From Pseudomonas putida (GTDB taxonomy: Bacteria > Pseudomonadota > Gammaproteobacteria > Pseudomonadales > Pseudomonadaceae), in contig NZ_CP029693.1 in assembly GCF_003228315.1 (NCBI RefSeq), positions 1,488,001 to 1,552,000 of the forward strand: a DNA stretch of 64,000 nucleotides, in the 5' to 3' direction. The first letter of the stretch is position 1. Every line of letters begins with the position of its first letter. The notes beneath the pieces are model-generated. The model was not told where the DNA came from, did no database searches, and saw nothing but the letters and a program-made list of their open reading frames with translations. Below, piece by piece: positions 9,111 to 18,053 of the stretch. The position numbers were made by a program, and so were the translations under genes.

Positions 9111-10007
9111 TCAAGTTCGCTCAAGCCAGGCACGGGCGATTTCCTCGCGCGTCGCAAACCAGACACCGCCATGCTGCTTGGCATATTCGATGAATTGCTT
9201 GATCGCCCTGACCCGCCCGGGACGACCCACCATGCGTGGGTGCAGCCCGATCGACATCATCCGAGGACCTTCAGCCGACTCCTCATAAAGAACCTCGAAG
9301 CTTTCTTTCATGTACTCGAAGAAGTCCGATGCCTGGGACAGCCCCGGAGAGTTCCAGTAGCGGAAATCGTTCACGTCGGCGGTGTAAGGCACCACGAGGT
9401 GACGCTTGCCCTCGACCTCGACGAAGTAGGGAACATCGTCGTTATAGGCATCGGAGTCGTAGAGGAAACCACCCTCCTCGGCAACCAGACGGCGGGTATT
9501 GACGCTGGCACCATAACGGCAATACCAGCCAACCGGACGCTTGCCACAGGTGCGCTCGAATGACTCGATGGCCAGGCGCATGTGTTCACGTTCCTGTTCT
9601 TCCGTCAGGCGAAACACTTCCTCCCAGCGATAACCGTGGCTGCAAATTTCATGACCACCGGCCACCGCAGCGCGCGCAACATCAGGGTTCTGCTCGAAGG
9701 CCACGGCGCACGCATGAAACGTCGCCCGTACCGATTGCTGGTCGAGAATATCCAGAATTCGCCAGATCCCCACGCGCGAGCCGTACTCGTACATGGACTC
9801 CATCGCCAGATTGCGCGTGCCGTCGGGGATGGAATAGCTACCCCATTCGGTCATGGACTCCTGGTCCGGGTCGCCCATGGCCAGTGAGCGTTCGGAGCCC
9901 TCTTCGTAGTTGATCACCAGGCTGATGGCCAATCGTGCGCCATTGGGCCAGGTACCTTGCGGGCGTTTTCTGCCGTAACCCACTAAATCGCGTGCAGGTG
10001 AAACCAT
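9111..10007 (-). CDS. Polysaccharide deacetylase-fold hydrolase, PuuE-like allantoinase family
   Basis: 298 residues with GGAGAA seven bases before ATG. The N-terminal FVGYGRKRPQG-like segment (residues 8-18) and LAISLVINYEEGSERS match the PuuE subgroup of NodB-fold enzymes. Metal ligands are in GGHEICSHGYRWEE, and WYCRYGASVNTRRL follows. The family includes a metal-independent allantoinase and related cyclic-amide hydrolases. Placed beside a hydantoinase-like gene, it could act on the ring-opened ureide or a second cyclic amide. An allantoin role is not supported by any other purine gene here. Confidence 0.82.
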   Translation of the reverse strand: MVSPARDLVGYGRKRPQGTWPNGARLAISLVINYEEGSERSLAMGDPDQESMTEWGSYSIPDGTRNLAMESMYEYGSRVGIWRILDILDQQSVRATFHACAVAFEQNPDVARAAVAGGHEICSHGYRWEEVFRLTEEQEREHMRLAIESFERTCGKRPVGWYCRYGASVNTRRLVAEEGGFLYDSDAYNDDVPYFVEVEGKRHLVVPYTADVNDFRYWNSPGLSQASDFFEYMKESFEVLYEESAEGPRMMSIGLHPRMVGRPGRVRAIKQFIEYAKQHGGVWFATREEIARAWLERT

Positions 10008-10088
10008 CGGGATGTTCTCCTGAAGTGACTGGTTAAGAGTGACTGGTTAAAAGTGACGGGTTGAATAAGTACGTAGCGAAGGTGCGAC

Positions 10089-10967
10089 CTAGCAGTCGAT
10101 ATCTTTCAGTCGGTCATGGCTGAAGGTGCTATCCGATTGCCACTCGCTGAAGGCCAACCCCATGGCCAGGGATTGCGCAATGCAGAACGAGGCGGTAAGC
10201 GAACGAAAGCCCAGCAGTTCGGCGTCGTTGACCTCAATCACCGTATCGGCCATTTGCCCGATAGGGCTCAGAACGCTGTCAGTGATCGCCACCAGCGTCA
10301 CGCCCGCCTGGCGCGCCTGGCGGCAAGCCTCAACGGTGTCGTTGGCGTATGGCGGAAAACTGACCGCTATCAACAGATCATCCTCGGCTATGGCGCTGAC
10401 CTGCTCCGGCAAGGTGCCGCCCGCACCGCTGATGTGCACGGTTCGACGGCCCACGCGACTCAACGCGTAGCTCAGATACGCCGCCACCGGAAAGGCGCGA
10501 CGCATGCCAATGACGAAGGTGGTACGCGCCACTTGCAGATGGGCGATGGCCGCTTCGATATTGGCCTGCTCACCGCCTTCGGCCAGGTGTTCCAGGGAGA
10601 CGATATTGGCCTGGCTGAACTCCCGCAGAATCGCGCCGACGTCGCTCGGGTCTTCCAGCAACGTCTCACCGCCGTAGTGCCGAATGCGTTCGCTGCGTTC
10701 GCTCTGAGAGTCGGCAGCCTGTTGCAGCGGTGCACGGAACAGCCGCTGCAAATCCTTGAAACCTGCAAAGCCCAGGGCCTGGGCCAGCCGTATATAAGCG
10801 GCAGGCGCGATACTCGAACGCTTGCCCAGTTCGGCGACCGTGTTGAGCGCAATCTCATGCGGGTTGTCGATCAAAAATCGGGCAGCATCACGCAAGCGAC
10901 CGGTCAGGTTTTCGTGCTGGGCGGCGATACAGTCACGCAGCTCTGCAAGGGTTTCAGGTAAGGCCAT
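10089..10967 (-). CDS. MurR/RpiR family transcriptional regulator
   Basis: 292 residues from the ATG at 10967 (an in-frame TTG lies two codons upstream). Residues 1-75 form the RpiR helix-turn-helix (NTVAELGKRSSIAPAAYIRL, ALGFAGFKDLQRLF). Residues 120-260 form a SIS sugar-isomerase-type domain (RTTFVIGMRRAFPVAAYLSY, DDLLIAVSFPPYANDTVEACR, VTLVAITDS). RpiR proteins usually sense a phosphorylated sugar or small metabolite. The gene lies inside the catabolic cluster on the same strand and probably regulates it. Confidence 0.9.
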   Translation of the reverse strand: MALPETLAELRDCIAAQHENLTGRLRDAARFLIDNPHEIALNTVAELGKRSSIAPAAYIRLAQALGFAGFKDLQRLFRAPLQQAADSQSERSERIRHYGGETLLEDPSDVGAILREFSQANIVSLEHLAEGGEQANIEAAIAHLQVARTTFVIGMRRAFPVAAYLSYALSRVGRRTVHISGAGGTLPEQVSAIAEDDLLIAVSFPPYANDTVEACRQARQAGVTLVAITDSVLSPIGQMADTVIEVNDAELLGFRSLTASFCIAQSLAMGLAFSEWQSDSTFSHDRLKDIDC

Positions 10968-11003
10968 GATCAAGGCTCGTCAAATGAGTAGGGTGTAGGC
11001 CTG

Positions 11004-12239
11004 TCAACGCAATGCATCGATTGCCTGGTCCAGCGCCGTGATGAGGCGGTCGACTTCTTCCAGCGTGTTGTAATGCGCCAGCGACACCCGCACTACCCCG
11101 CCAAACCGGTCGAGCCCAAGGGCTTCGATAAGTCGCCGCGCATAGAAGTCACCAAAGCGAATGCCGATCCGGTGCTCATCGACCCTGCGCACGATAGCCT
11201 CCGACTGAACGCCCTCCACCACGAAACTGATCGTTGGCACCCGGTTGCGGGTATGTGCCTTGCCAATGATCCGCACGCCCTCGCGCTGGCGCAAAAATGC
11301 CAGCAGACGCTCGGCGAGCAAATCTTCCTGCACCTCGAAGGCATCGAACGCCGCCTGCATGCACTCGCGCTCGCTGCCCTGGGCGCCAAGCCGGGTGCTG
11401 ACGTCGAGCAGATAGTCGGTGATGCCGATGCAACCGAACGACAACTCGTAATTCACGTTGCCCGGCTGCAATTTATAAGGCACCACGTCCTTGCCGATGA
11501 AGAAGTGGTTCAGGCTCGGCATCTCCAGCAGCAGGTAGCGTCGTCCCCACAACACGGCGAAGTGCGGGCCGAAGGTCTTGTAGAAGCTGTAGACGTAGAA
11601 ATCGGCACCGCTGGCCTGCACATCCACCAGGCGATGTGGCGCATAGGCGACGGCGTCCACGCACAGCTTGGCGCCCACCGCATGGACACGTCGCGCCACT
11701 TCGGCGACCGGGTTGACCGAGCCGAGAATATTCGAGGTATGGGTCATCGCCACATAGCGGGTGTTGTCATTGAGCAACACCTGCAGGTCATCCAGTTCGA
11801 GCTCACAGGTGTCGGGATTGACCTGCCACACCCGCAAGGTCGCGCCACGGCTTTCGCACAAGTTGACCCACGGACCGATGTTCGCCTCGTGGTCGCAGTT
11901 GGTGACGATGATCTCATCGCCCGGGACGATCGACGGGGCGATGGCGCGACAGAGGATCTGCAACAAGTGGGTGGTCGAGCCGCCCATGATCACTTCTTCG
12001 GGATGCTCCGCGTTGATCAACTGCATGACCGAGCGACGTGCCTGCATCACGCGCTCGCCAGCGACAACCGAAGGCTGGTAGGAAGCGCCCAGTTGCACAC
12101 TGTTGTTGAGCATGTAATCACAGACCCGCTCAGCCACGGTGCTCAGCACCATCGAACCACCGGAGTTATCCATGTAGGCATAACCATCGGCCAGACCTGG
12201 AAATTGCTTGCGAACGTAATCGATATCGAGAGGATTCAC
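11004..12239 (-). CDS. Cysteine desulfurase-like class V aminotransferase family protein
   Basis: 411 residues from the GTG at 12239, preceded by GGAGA eight bases upstream. A TTG eight codons earlier is less likely. The fold-type I PLP pattern is clear: MGGSTTHLLQIL, VTNCDHEANIGPW, VAMTHTSNILGSVNP, KLCVDAVAYAPH, and the Schiff-base Lys in YSFYKTFGPH. The protein belongs to the cysteine-desulfurase-like group rather than to IscS/SufS. I see no SufS-type catalytic Cys loop, and no Fe-S genes are nearby. Elimination or C-S/C-N lysis of a pathway intermediate is possible. The reaction is unknown. Confidence 0.82.
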   Translation of the reverse strand: MNPLDIDYVRKQFPGLADGYAYMDNSGGSMVLSTVAERVCDYMLNNSVQLGASYQPSVVAGERVMQARRSVMQLINAEHPEEVIMGGSTTHLLQILCRAIAPSIVPGDEIIVTNCDHEANIGPWVNLCESRGATLRVWQVNPDTCELELDDLQVLLNDNTRYVAMTHTSNILGSVNPVAEVARRVHAVGAKLCVDAVAYAPHRLVDVQASGADFYVYSFYKTFGPHFAVLWGRRYLLLEMPSLNHFFIGKDVVPYKLQPGNVNYELSFGCIGITDYLLDVSTRLGAQGSERECMQAAFDAFEVQEDLLAERLLAFLRQREGVRIIGKAHTRNRVPTISFVVEGVQSEAIVRRVDEHRIGIRFGDFYARRLIEALGLDRFGGVVRVSLAHYNTLEEVDRLITALDQAIDALR

Positions 12240-12259
12240 TCTACTTTCTCCAGCCGGAT

Positions 12260-12994
12260 TCAATGATGCAGGATGGCCTGCAGGAACGCTTTTGTGCGTG
12301 TCTCTTGAGGCGCGGTAAAAAACGGTTCGGGGATGTTCTGCTCAACAATGCGTCCGCTTTCCATGAAGATCACCCGGTCGGCGACCCGGCGGGCGAAGCC
12401 CATCTCATGGGTGACCACGACCATCGTGACACCGGAGCGCGCAAGGTTTTGCATGACGTCGAGCACTTCGCCCACCATTTCCGGGTCCAGCGCGGACGTC
12501 GGTTCATCGAACAGAATCGCCCGAGGCTCCATGGCCATGGTGCGAGCGATCGCGACACGCTGCTGCTGGCCGCCAGACAACTGGCTGGGGTATTTGTGCG
12601 CGTGATCGCCCATGCCGACCTTGACCAACAATTCCCTGGCCCGGGCATGGGCATCACGCCGACTCAAGCCCCGCACCCGGATCGGCGCCAGCGACACGTT
12701 GTCGAGGACAGTGAGGTGCGGATAGAGGTTGAAACTCTGGAACACCATGCCGACTTCGCTGCGGATGGCGGCCAGGCGCGGGCCGTTTTCAACCCGCTCG
12801 CCGGCCACGCGGATATGGCCTTGCTGGTAGTCTTCAAGCAGGTTGATGCAGCGGATCAAGGTCGATTTCCCCGAGCCCGACGGGCCAAGAATGACCACCA
12901 CTTCACCTTCTTCAACCTGCAGATTGATATCGCTCAACGCCTTGAAGTTGCCGTAGTACTTGTCGAGCTTTTCGATGTCGATCAAGGTGCTCAT
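12260..12994 (-). CDS. Polar amino acid-type ABC transporter, ATP-binding protein
   Basis: 244 residues. Walker A is GPSGSGKST, the Q loop lies in [12 protein letters not shown], the signature is [14 protein letters not shown], and Walker B is [11 protein letters not shown] followed by [16 protein letters not shown]. This is the GlnQ/HisP subgroup that energises import of amino acids and similar polar compounds. The start is preceded by GGAGG and overlaps the permease stop by four bases (ATGA). The transporter belongs to the Rieske/hydantoinase cluster, so it probably imports that pathway's substrate. Confidence 0.93.
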   Translation of the reverse strand: MSTLIDIEKLDKYYGNFKALSDINLQVEEGEVVVILGPSGSGKSTLIRCINLLEDYQQGHIRVAGERVENGPRLAAIRSEVGMVFQSFNLYPHLTVLDNVSLAPIRVRGLSRRDAHARARELLVKVGMGDHAHKYPSQLSGGQQQRVAIARTMAMEPRAILFDEPTSALDPEMVGEVLDVMQNLARSGVTMVVVTHEMGFARRVADRVIFMESGRIVEQNIPEPFFTAPQETRTKAFLQAILHH

Positions 12995-13668
12995 GCGGTT
13001 TTTCCTCCCGAGGCGTTACGGCGTTCAATCCAGCTGACCATCTGTACCAACGGCAACAGCAGCAACAGATACAACAAGGCAGCCCCTACCAACGGTGTCG
13101 GGTTGGCAGCCAGTGCCTGCGCCTGGGTGGCCTGCTTGAGCAGGTCAGGCATCGCCACCACCGAGGCGAGCGCCGTGTCCTTCATGACGTTGATGCAATT
13201 GCTGGTCATGGGCGGCATGACGATGCGAACGGCCTGCGGCAGCACGACGTCGCGCATGGTGTTGAAAAAGCTCATGCCCTGGGAGGCCGAGGCTTCGAAC
13301 TGGCCACGGGGAATGGCCTCGATGCCCGAGCGGAAAATCTCTGCGCTGTAGGCACAGGAGACCAGCGAGAGCGCACTGGCGGCGGCGGCAAAGGACGACA
13401 GCCGAATCCCCACAAAAGGCAGCGCGTAATAGATCAGTACCAGCAAAACCAGCAGCGGAATGGAACGCATGATATCGATGTAGATACGTGCGAACGCTCG
13501 AACGGGTGCGTAGGAGTACAACCTCAACAGCGCCAGCAACAGCCCGCCCACCAGGCCCAGGGCAATACTCACCACCCCGAGCAAAATGGTGACGCCCAGA
13601 CCACGCATCATCAGCGGAAGCGACTCGACGAGCACATTCCAGTTAAAAAATGTCTGCAAAAGATCCAT
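12991..13668 (-). CDS. Polar amino acid-type ABC transporter, permease protein
   Basis: 225 residues with about five hydrophobic helices. The HisM/GlnP EAA loop reads [20 protein letters not shown], with the coupling motif [20 protein letters not shown]. There is only one permease gene, so a homodimeric transmembrane unit is expected. It is coupled to the ATPase gene by a four-base overlap and follows the binding-protein gene by 64 bases. Confidence 0.92.
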   Translation of the reverse strand: MDLLQTFFNWNVLVESLPLMMRGLGVTILLGVVSIALGLVGGLLLALLRLYSYAPVRAFARIYIDIMRSIPLLVLLVLIYYALPFVGIRLSSFAAAASALSLVSCAYSAEIFRSGIEAIPRGQFEASASQGMSFFNTMRDVVLPQAVRIVMPPMTSNCINVMKDTALASVVAMPDLLKQATQAQALAANPTPLVGAALLYLLLLLPLVQMVSWIERRNASGGKTA

Positions 13669-13732
13669 GGGATACCTCGGTCAAAACAAGTGGCGAACGG
13701 GCGTCGCCACTTATATGCAACAGCAGCAAGGC

Positions 13733-14509
13733 TTACTTGAGGACAGCGGTCACTTGCAGGGTGCTCGAGTCTTTGGCCGCTTCGGTACCGAACCAATCCT
13801 TGTGGATCTTTCCGAGTGTGCCGTCTTCTTTCATCTTGCTGATGATGTCGTTGACCTGATCGCTCATCGCCCAGCCTTTGGCGTGCATCAGCGAGTAGCG
13901 TTCACCGGTGGGAACACGCGCGACGATGGTGTATTGCGGCTTGTCCTTGATGTAGTAGAGCACCGCGGGAATGTCGCTGAGGTAGCCATCGATGCGCCCG
14001 GAGGCCAGGTCGAGCATGGCCGGCGACAGCCCTTCATAACGCGAGACGTCGGCGAATTTGTACTCGCCCTTGTGTTGGCCAACCCACATGTCGCCAGTGG
14101 AGCCTGTATCGACGCCAACGACCTTGTCGGCCATATCACCCAGGCTCTTGACCTTGGACGAGGTCAGCGCGGTCAGTGACTGGTCGCTGTCGAAGTAAGG
14201 CTGTGCGAAGGCAACCGATTCCAGTCGTTTAGGGGTGATGGTGATCGACGAAATAGCGATATCGACACGCTTGGATTGCACGGCACTGAACAGGCCGTTG
14301 AAAGGAATGTTGATGAACTCGACGCTTTTCCCGGCGCGTTTGGCCACTTCTTTAACAACATCGACTTCAAAGCCGACGAACTCCCCTTTGGCGTCCTGAA
14401 ACTCCCAGGGCACGTTGCCAACGTTGGCCCCTACCGTCCAGTCGGCCGACCAGGCCGGCAGTGCAACGGCGGCGGTCATGAACAATCCCAACATCACTTT
14501 CGCTTTCAT
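13733..14509 (-). CDS. Polar amino acid-type ABC transporter, periplasmic substrate-binding protein
   Basis: 258 residues with a signal peptide (MKAKVMLGLFMTAAVALPAWSA, cleavage near residue 21). Then follow SBP_bac_3 family features: PWEFQDAKGEFVGFEVDVVK, RVDIAISSITITPKRL and VVGVDTGSTGDMW. The start has GGGAGC four to nine bases upstream. The amino-acid-binding fold suggests a small zwitterionic or N-containing ligand. It should feed the oxygenase and hydrolase genes around it. Confidence 0.92.
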   Translation of the reverse strand: MKAKVMLGLFMTAAVALPAWSADWTVGANVGNVPWEFQDAKGEFVGFEVDVVKEVAKRAGKSVEFINIPFNGLFSAVQSKRVDIAISSITITPKRLESVAFAQPYFDSDQSLTALTSSKVKSLGDMADKVVGVDTGSTGDMWVGQHKGEYKFADVSRYEGLSPAMLDLASGRIDGYLSDIPAVLYYIKDKPQYTIVARVPTGERYSLMHAKGWAMSDQVNDIISKMKEDGTLGKIHKDWFGTEAAKDSSTLQVTAVLK

Positions 14510-14641
14510 GTTTGCTCCCGATTGTTTGTTTTTTTAGGTGCCAACAGCGGTTGATCTCGTACAACGTGGGATCGAGAGTAAATCAGTGGATTATTTATTT
14601 CAATACCGTTTATCCATGAATTTTTTACTCCAAAACGAGCT

Positions 14642-15775
14642 TCAGTTTTCTTTAAATGACGGCGCAATCTCCACCGTCACGGCCGACACCGGCCGGCTGC
14701 AACAGAGCAGGATGTCGCCGTTGTCGGGCGCGTCCAGTGGCGCCTCGAAGTACTCGACCGAGCCACTACGCAAGCTCACCCGACAGGCATTGCAAAGCCC
14801 GGCCCGGCAGTTGAACGCCGGTTGCAGGCCAGCCTGTTCGGCCAGATCAAGCAGCGAATGACAGTCCGGGTTCCAGGCCATGCGGGTGCCGGAAGGTAGA
14901 AACTGCACCATCAATGCCTCATCTGCCGCCGCTTCCCGGACAGGCGATACCTCGGTTACCACAGGGCTGGTTTCATCTTCTTCGAGAACGGTCGCGGGGC
15001 CGAAGAACTCGTAATGGATACGCTCCTTGTCGACGCCCAGTTCGCGCAGCAGCCGCCAGTTCGCCTGCATGAACGGACGCGGACCGCACAGATAAACCTC
15101 GTAGTCATCAATTGGCAGCAGCGCCTGCAGGGTTGGCCGCTCGATCAGTCCCTGGCTGTGGAACGCCTTCGTACCGAGATCGTCAGGGCCGGGTTGGCGA
15201 TAGCAAAAATGCACGTCAATCCCCGGACGACTCGCCGCCAGCGCCAGCACTTCATCGCGAAAGGCATGCACGGCCCCGTTCTCGCAGGCATGGACAAAGT
15301 ACACCCGGCGTTGCGAATCGACGCTCAGGCTATGCAGCATGCTGACCATCGGCGTGATGCCCACTCCCCCGCTGAACAGCACCACCGGCCGACGGCTTTC
15401 CTCATCAAGTACGAAGTCCCCCACCGGTCCTGCGATCTCGAGCAGGTCACCGACCCGCACGTGCTCATGCAGATAGCCCGAGCCCTTGCCCGCGGGCAAG
15501 TCAGGCCGGCCTGCGGGCGCGGGCTCGCGTTTCACCGAGATGCGCAGATGCGTCGCATCGCGGGCTTTGCCCGACAGGCTGTAGTTACGCAGCAGCGTGC
15601 CGCCGTCGTCCCCTGGCAGGCGAACGACGACGAACTGACCCGGGCGAAACGCCGGAAGCGGATCGTTGGCGGCCAGCAGGAACGAGGTGACCAGCTCGCT
15701 TTCCCGACGTTTTTCGACAACCCGGTAGGTTAAAAAGCCTTTTTGAACGGCTGGCGGTTGCTGATGGATGCTCAT
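14642..15775 (-). CDS. FAD/NAD(P)H and [2Fe-2S] ferredoxin reductase of a Rieske oxygenase system
   Basis: 377 residues in three parts: an FAD domain (FRPGQFVVVRL, LLRNYSLSG), a NAD(P)H domain (VVLFSGGVGITPMVSML, YLCGPRPFM), and a C-terminal plant-type [2Fe-2S] domain (FNCRAGLCNACRVSL, with the fourth Cys in LLCCSRP). The order FAD-NAD-ferredoxin matches VanB/GbcB-like and flavohemoglobin-like reductases that feed Rieske oxygenases. It starts two bases after the oxygenase stop, behind GGAGG, so the two are co-translated. Confidence 0.92.
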   Translation of the reverse strand: MSIHQQPPAVQKGFLTYRVVEKRRESELVTSFLLAANDPLPAFRPGQFVVVRLPGDDGGTLLRNYSLSGKARDATHLRISVKREPAPAGRPDLPAGKGSGYLHEHVRVGDLLEIAGPVGDFVLDEESRRPVVLFSGGVGITPMVSMLHSLSVDSQRRVYFVHACENGAVHAFRDEVLALAASRPGIDVHFCYRQPGPDDLGTKAFHSQGLIERPTLQALLPIDDYEVYLCGPRPFMQANWRLLRELGVDKERIHYEFFGPATVLEEDETSPVVTEVSPVREAAADEALMVQFLPSGTRMAWNPDCHSLLDLAEQAGLQPAFNCRAGLCNACRVSLRSGSVEYFEAPLDAPDNGDILLCCSRPVSAVTVEIAPSFKEN

Positions 15776-15776
15776 C

Positions 15777-16850
15777 TCAAACCTCCCGCTCTACCGACTG
15801 GGTGTCGAGTTGCTTCACCGCCAGCAAGGGACTGGTGTTTTCCTGCGCGATCAATTTTTCCAGCGCGCGCCGAAACCGCAGCGGGCCCGAGTCCGTGACC
15901 AGGTCGATGTTCGGCGTGCGCCTGTTAGTCATGCCTCGCTGCACGGCACTCAGCACCACCCGATCCTCGCTGAAGGCGAAACGCACGCTTTCATCAAACT
16001 GACGGGACACCTCCTCGCTGTCCTGGTCGAAATTGCGCAACTGAAACCAGAAATAGCGGGTGTTGGATTCGTCGATGGGTGTCATGAAGTTATAGGAACT
16101 CATCAAAAACACCTGATCGTGCAGCGGTCCCTCATCGCTGCCCGTTCCCGCTGGCGAGAACAACGACTTGATAATGGCGCAGGAGGGAAAGTGAACCTCG
16201 TAGTGCTGCTTGCGATCGCAGCGACCGCTGAACTTGACGAACTGGGCATAGAAAGGCGCCACCTCCACATCACGCATCCACCGCGACACTGTCACGCCGG
16301 CGTCCGTCACGATGGTCTTCAGCGGTTCGTCTTCGCACGCGGCATTACCGAACGACGTCTGGTGCACCCACGCCACATGCGCGGGATCGAGCAGGTTATC
16401 GGTCATGTACAGGTAATTGCATTCGACCGTCATGCTGCCGCCGCGATTGATGCCCCAGCCGGGATCACCCCATTCCTGCACGTTGAAGATGCTCGCGGGG
16501 TCGGCCAGCTCGGCATCACCCATCCAGATCCAGATCAATCCGTAGCGCAGGGCCAATGGATAGCTGCGAACCCTGGCGCCTTGCGGAATGCGCTGGCTGC
16601 CTGGTGCACGGACACAGCTGCCAGAGCAATCGAAGGTCAGGCCGTGATAACCGCATTCGATCCGGTCACCGATTTTGCGCCCCATCGACAAGGGTAATTT
16701 GCGATGCGGGCAAGCATCCTCGAGTGCGACGGGCGTGCCGTCGAGCTTGCGGTACAGCACGATCTGTTCACCCAGGATGGTGATCGGGTACAGGCTTTCG
16801 GTGAGCGTGGTTTCCTCGGCAACCACATACCAGGCATTGCGTAAAAACAT
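15777..16850 (-). CDS. Rieske non-heme iron oxygenase, VanA-like
   Basis: 357 residues. The Rieske [2Fe-2S] site is CPHRKLPLSMG with CGYHGLTFDCSG at residues 47-75. The mononuclear iron site is NLLDPAHVAWVH near residue 155. The length and pattern match O- or N-demethylating, VanA-type single-component-plus-reductase oxygenases. With the reductase encoded next to it, it should start the pathway by hydroxylation or oxidative demethylation. Substrate not readable. A LysR gene is divergent, with a shared 157-base control region. Confidence 0.9.
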   Translation of the reverse strand: MFLRNAWYVVAEETTLTESLYPITILGEQIVLYRKLDGTPVALEDACPHRKLPLSMGRKIGDRIECGYHGLTFDCSGSCVRAPGSQRIPQGARVRSYPLALRYGLIWIWMGDAELADPASIFNVQEWGDPGWGINRGGSMTVECNYLYMTDNLLDPAHVAWVHQTSFGNAACEDEPLKTIVTDAGVTVSRWMRDVEVAPFYAQFVKFSGRCDRKQHYEVHFPSCAIIKSLFSPAGTGSDEGPLHDQVFLMSSYNFMTPIDESNTRYFWFQLRNFDQDSEEVSRQFDESVRFAFSEDRVVLSAVQRGMTNRRTPNIDLVTDSGPLRFRRALEKLIAQENTSPLLAVKQLDTQSVEREV

Positions 16851-16957
16851 CGTCGAATCCTCTTGTTGTTGTTCTGGGCGCTTGCAGGCAAGCGGGGTGA
16901 CGACTCCAGAATACGAGGATATTTTTCATTGAAAAGATGAGGAAAATCGCTATTTCA

Positions 16958-16972
16958 TTTAGTTTTCCTAAA
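16958..16972. promoter_or_regulatory. Candidate LysR operator
   Basis: TTTAG-TTTTC-CTAAA is a perfect 5-bp dyad within the control region between the divergent LysR and Rieske oxygenase genes. It fits the T-N11-A layout of LysR boxes and lies 36 bases before the LysR start. Assignment to this regulator is inferred. Confidence 0.45.
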
Positions 16973-17007
16973 CGATAATTCCGTCAGAACAGACCGGAGA
17001 ACGCCTG

Positions 17008-17946
17008 ATGACACCCCTGCCCTCCCTGCGCGCACTGGAAGTTTTTGAAGCGGTCGGCCGTTACGGCGGCATCACTGAAGCGGCCCGGCGCCTGGGTATT
17101 ACGCCGGGTGCGGTCAGCCAGCAGATGAAGTTGCTCGAAGAAAGCCTGGGGCTGAGTTTGACGCTCAAGGTGGGCAAGCAAATCCACCTGACCGCCGCCG
17201 GGCAGCGCTATCACAAAAGCTGTACGTCGGCCTTCGAAAGCCTGCGCATTGCTCACACGGAAGTCGAGCGCTCGAAGAACCCCACCAATATGCGCATCAG
17301 CGCGTTGCCGTCGCTACTGTCGCAATGGCTGGCACCCCTGGTGTTCGCCTGGCAGGACAAGCATCCGGAACTGGACGTGTTCCTCGAAGGTACACACGAA
17401 GAGCCTTCACCCGAAGGTTACGAATTCGACTTTCGCTTTACCTACAGCGACCGTGAGTACGTGGGCAACGCCGTCGAGCTGTTCCATGACTACGTAGTCC
17501 CCGTCTGCAGCCCATCCTTGCTGCGTGCCGACGCGCCGTTGCGCACGCCGGCCGACCTGTTGGCCTATCCGCTGCTGTCCATCGACTGGCTGCCGAAATT
17601 CGTGTCACCGCCGTCGTGGCGAGACTGGTTCACTGCGCAACAGGTGGACTGCCCACAGCTGCGACAGGGTTATCGGGTGTTTTCCCTGTCGTACATGGCG
17701 ATTCAGGCGGCGGTACAGGGTCAGGGCGTGGCCTTGGGACAAGCCTCGATGATTGTCGATGAACTGGCCACCAGCCGTTTGATCATGCCCTTCCCCAGTG
17801 CCCTGCCAATGCCGACGTCGTACTTCATGGTGAGTTCCAAAAGCGCCTATGAAAAAGCCCATTGCCGGGACTTCCAGCGCTGGCTCGTGGCACGCGGGCG
17901 AGAGCAGTCGGCCATCAATGCGCGACTGCTGGGGTTATCCGGTTGA
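17008..17946 (+). CDS. LysR family transcriptional regulator (GcvA-like)
   Basis: 312 residues. The N-terminal helix-turn-helix is LRALEVFEAVGRYGGITEAARRLGITPGAVSQQMKLLEE in pattern (residues 7-45), followed by the substrate-binding domain. GGAGAA lies ten bases before ATG. It is divergent from the Rieske oxygenase operon and probably controls it, in addition to the RpiR protein encoded inside the operon. It could also control itself through the dyad at 16958. Confidence 0.9.
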   Translation: MTPLPSLRALEVFEAVGRYGGITEAARRLGITPGAVSQQMKLLEESLGLSLTLKVGKQIHLTAAGQRYHKSCTSAFESLRIAHTEVERSKNPTNMRISALPSLLSQWLAPLVFAWQDKHPELDVFLEGTHEEPSPEGYEFDFRFTYSDREYVGNAVELFHDYVVPVCSPSLLRADAPLRTPADLLAYPLLSIDWLPKFVSPPSWRDWFTAQQVDCPQLRQGYRVFSLSYMAIQAAVQGQGVALGQASMIVDELATSRLIMPFPSALPMPTSYFMVSSKSAYEKAHCRDFQRWLVARGREQSAINARLLGLSG

Positions 17947-18053
17947 TTTCACGGCGATTTTCGGGCGCCTTGTCTGCGCATAGGCGTATCTGCCGTAGCT
18001 CGGTAAACTAGCCGGCATGCGTGTCGGGGTAACTTTTCAATTCAGGAATCAAC

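Noticed and set aside
9111..10007. True allantoin pathway from the PuuE-like gene
   Set aside because: No uricase, ureidoglycolate lyase or allantoicase genes are nearby, and the neighbours point to another ring compound.
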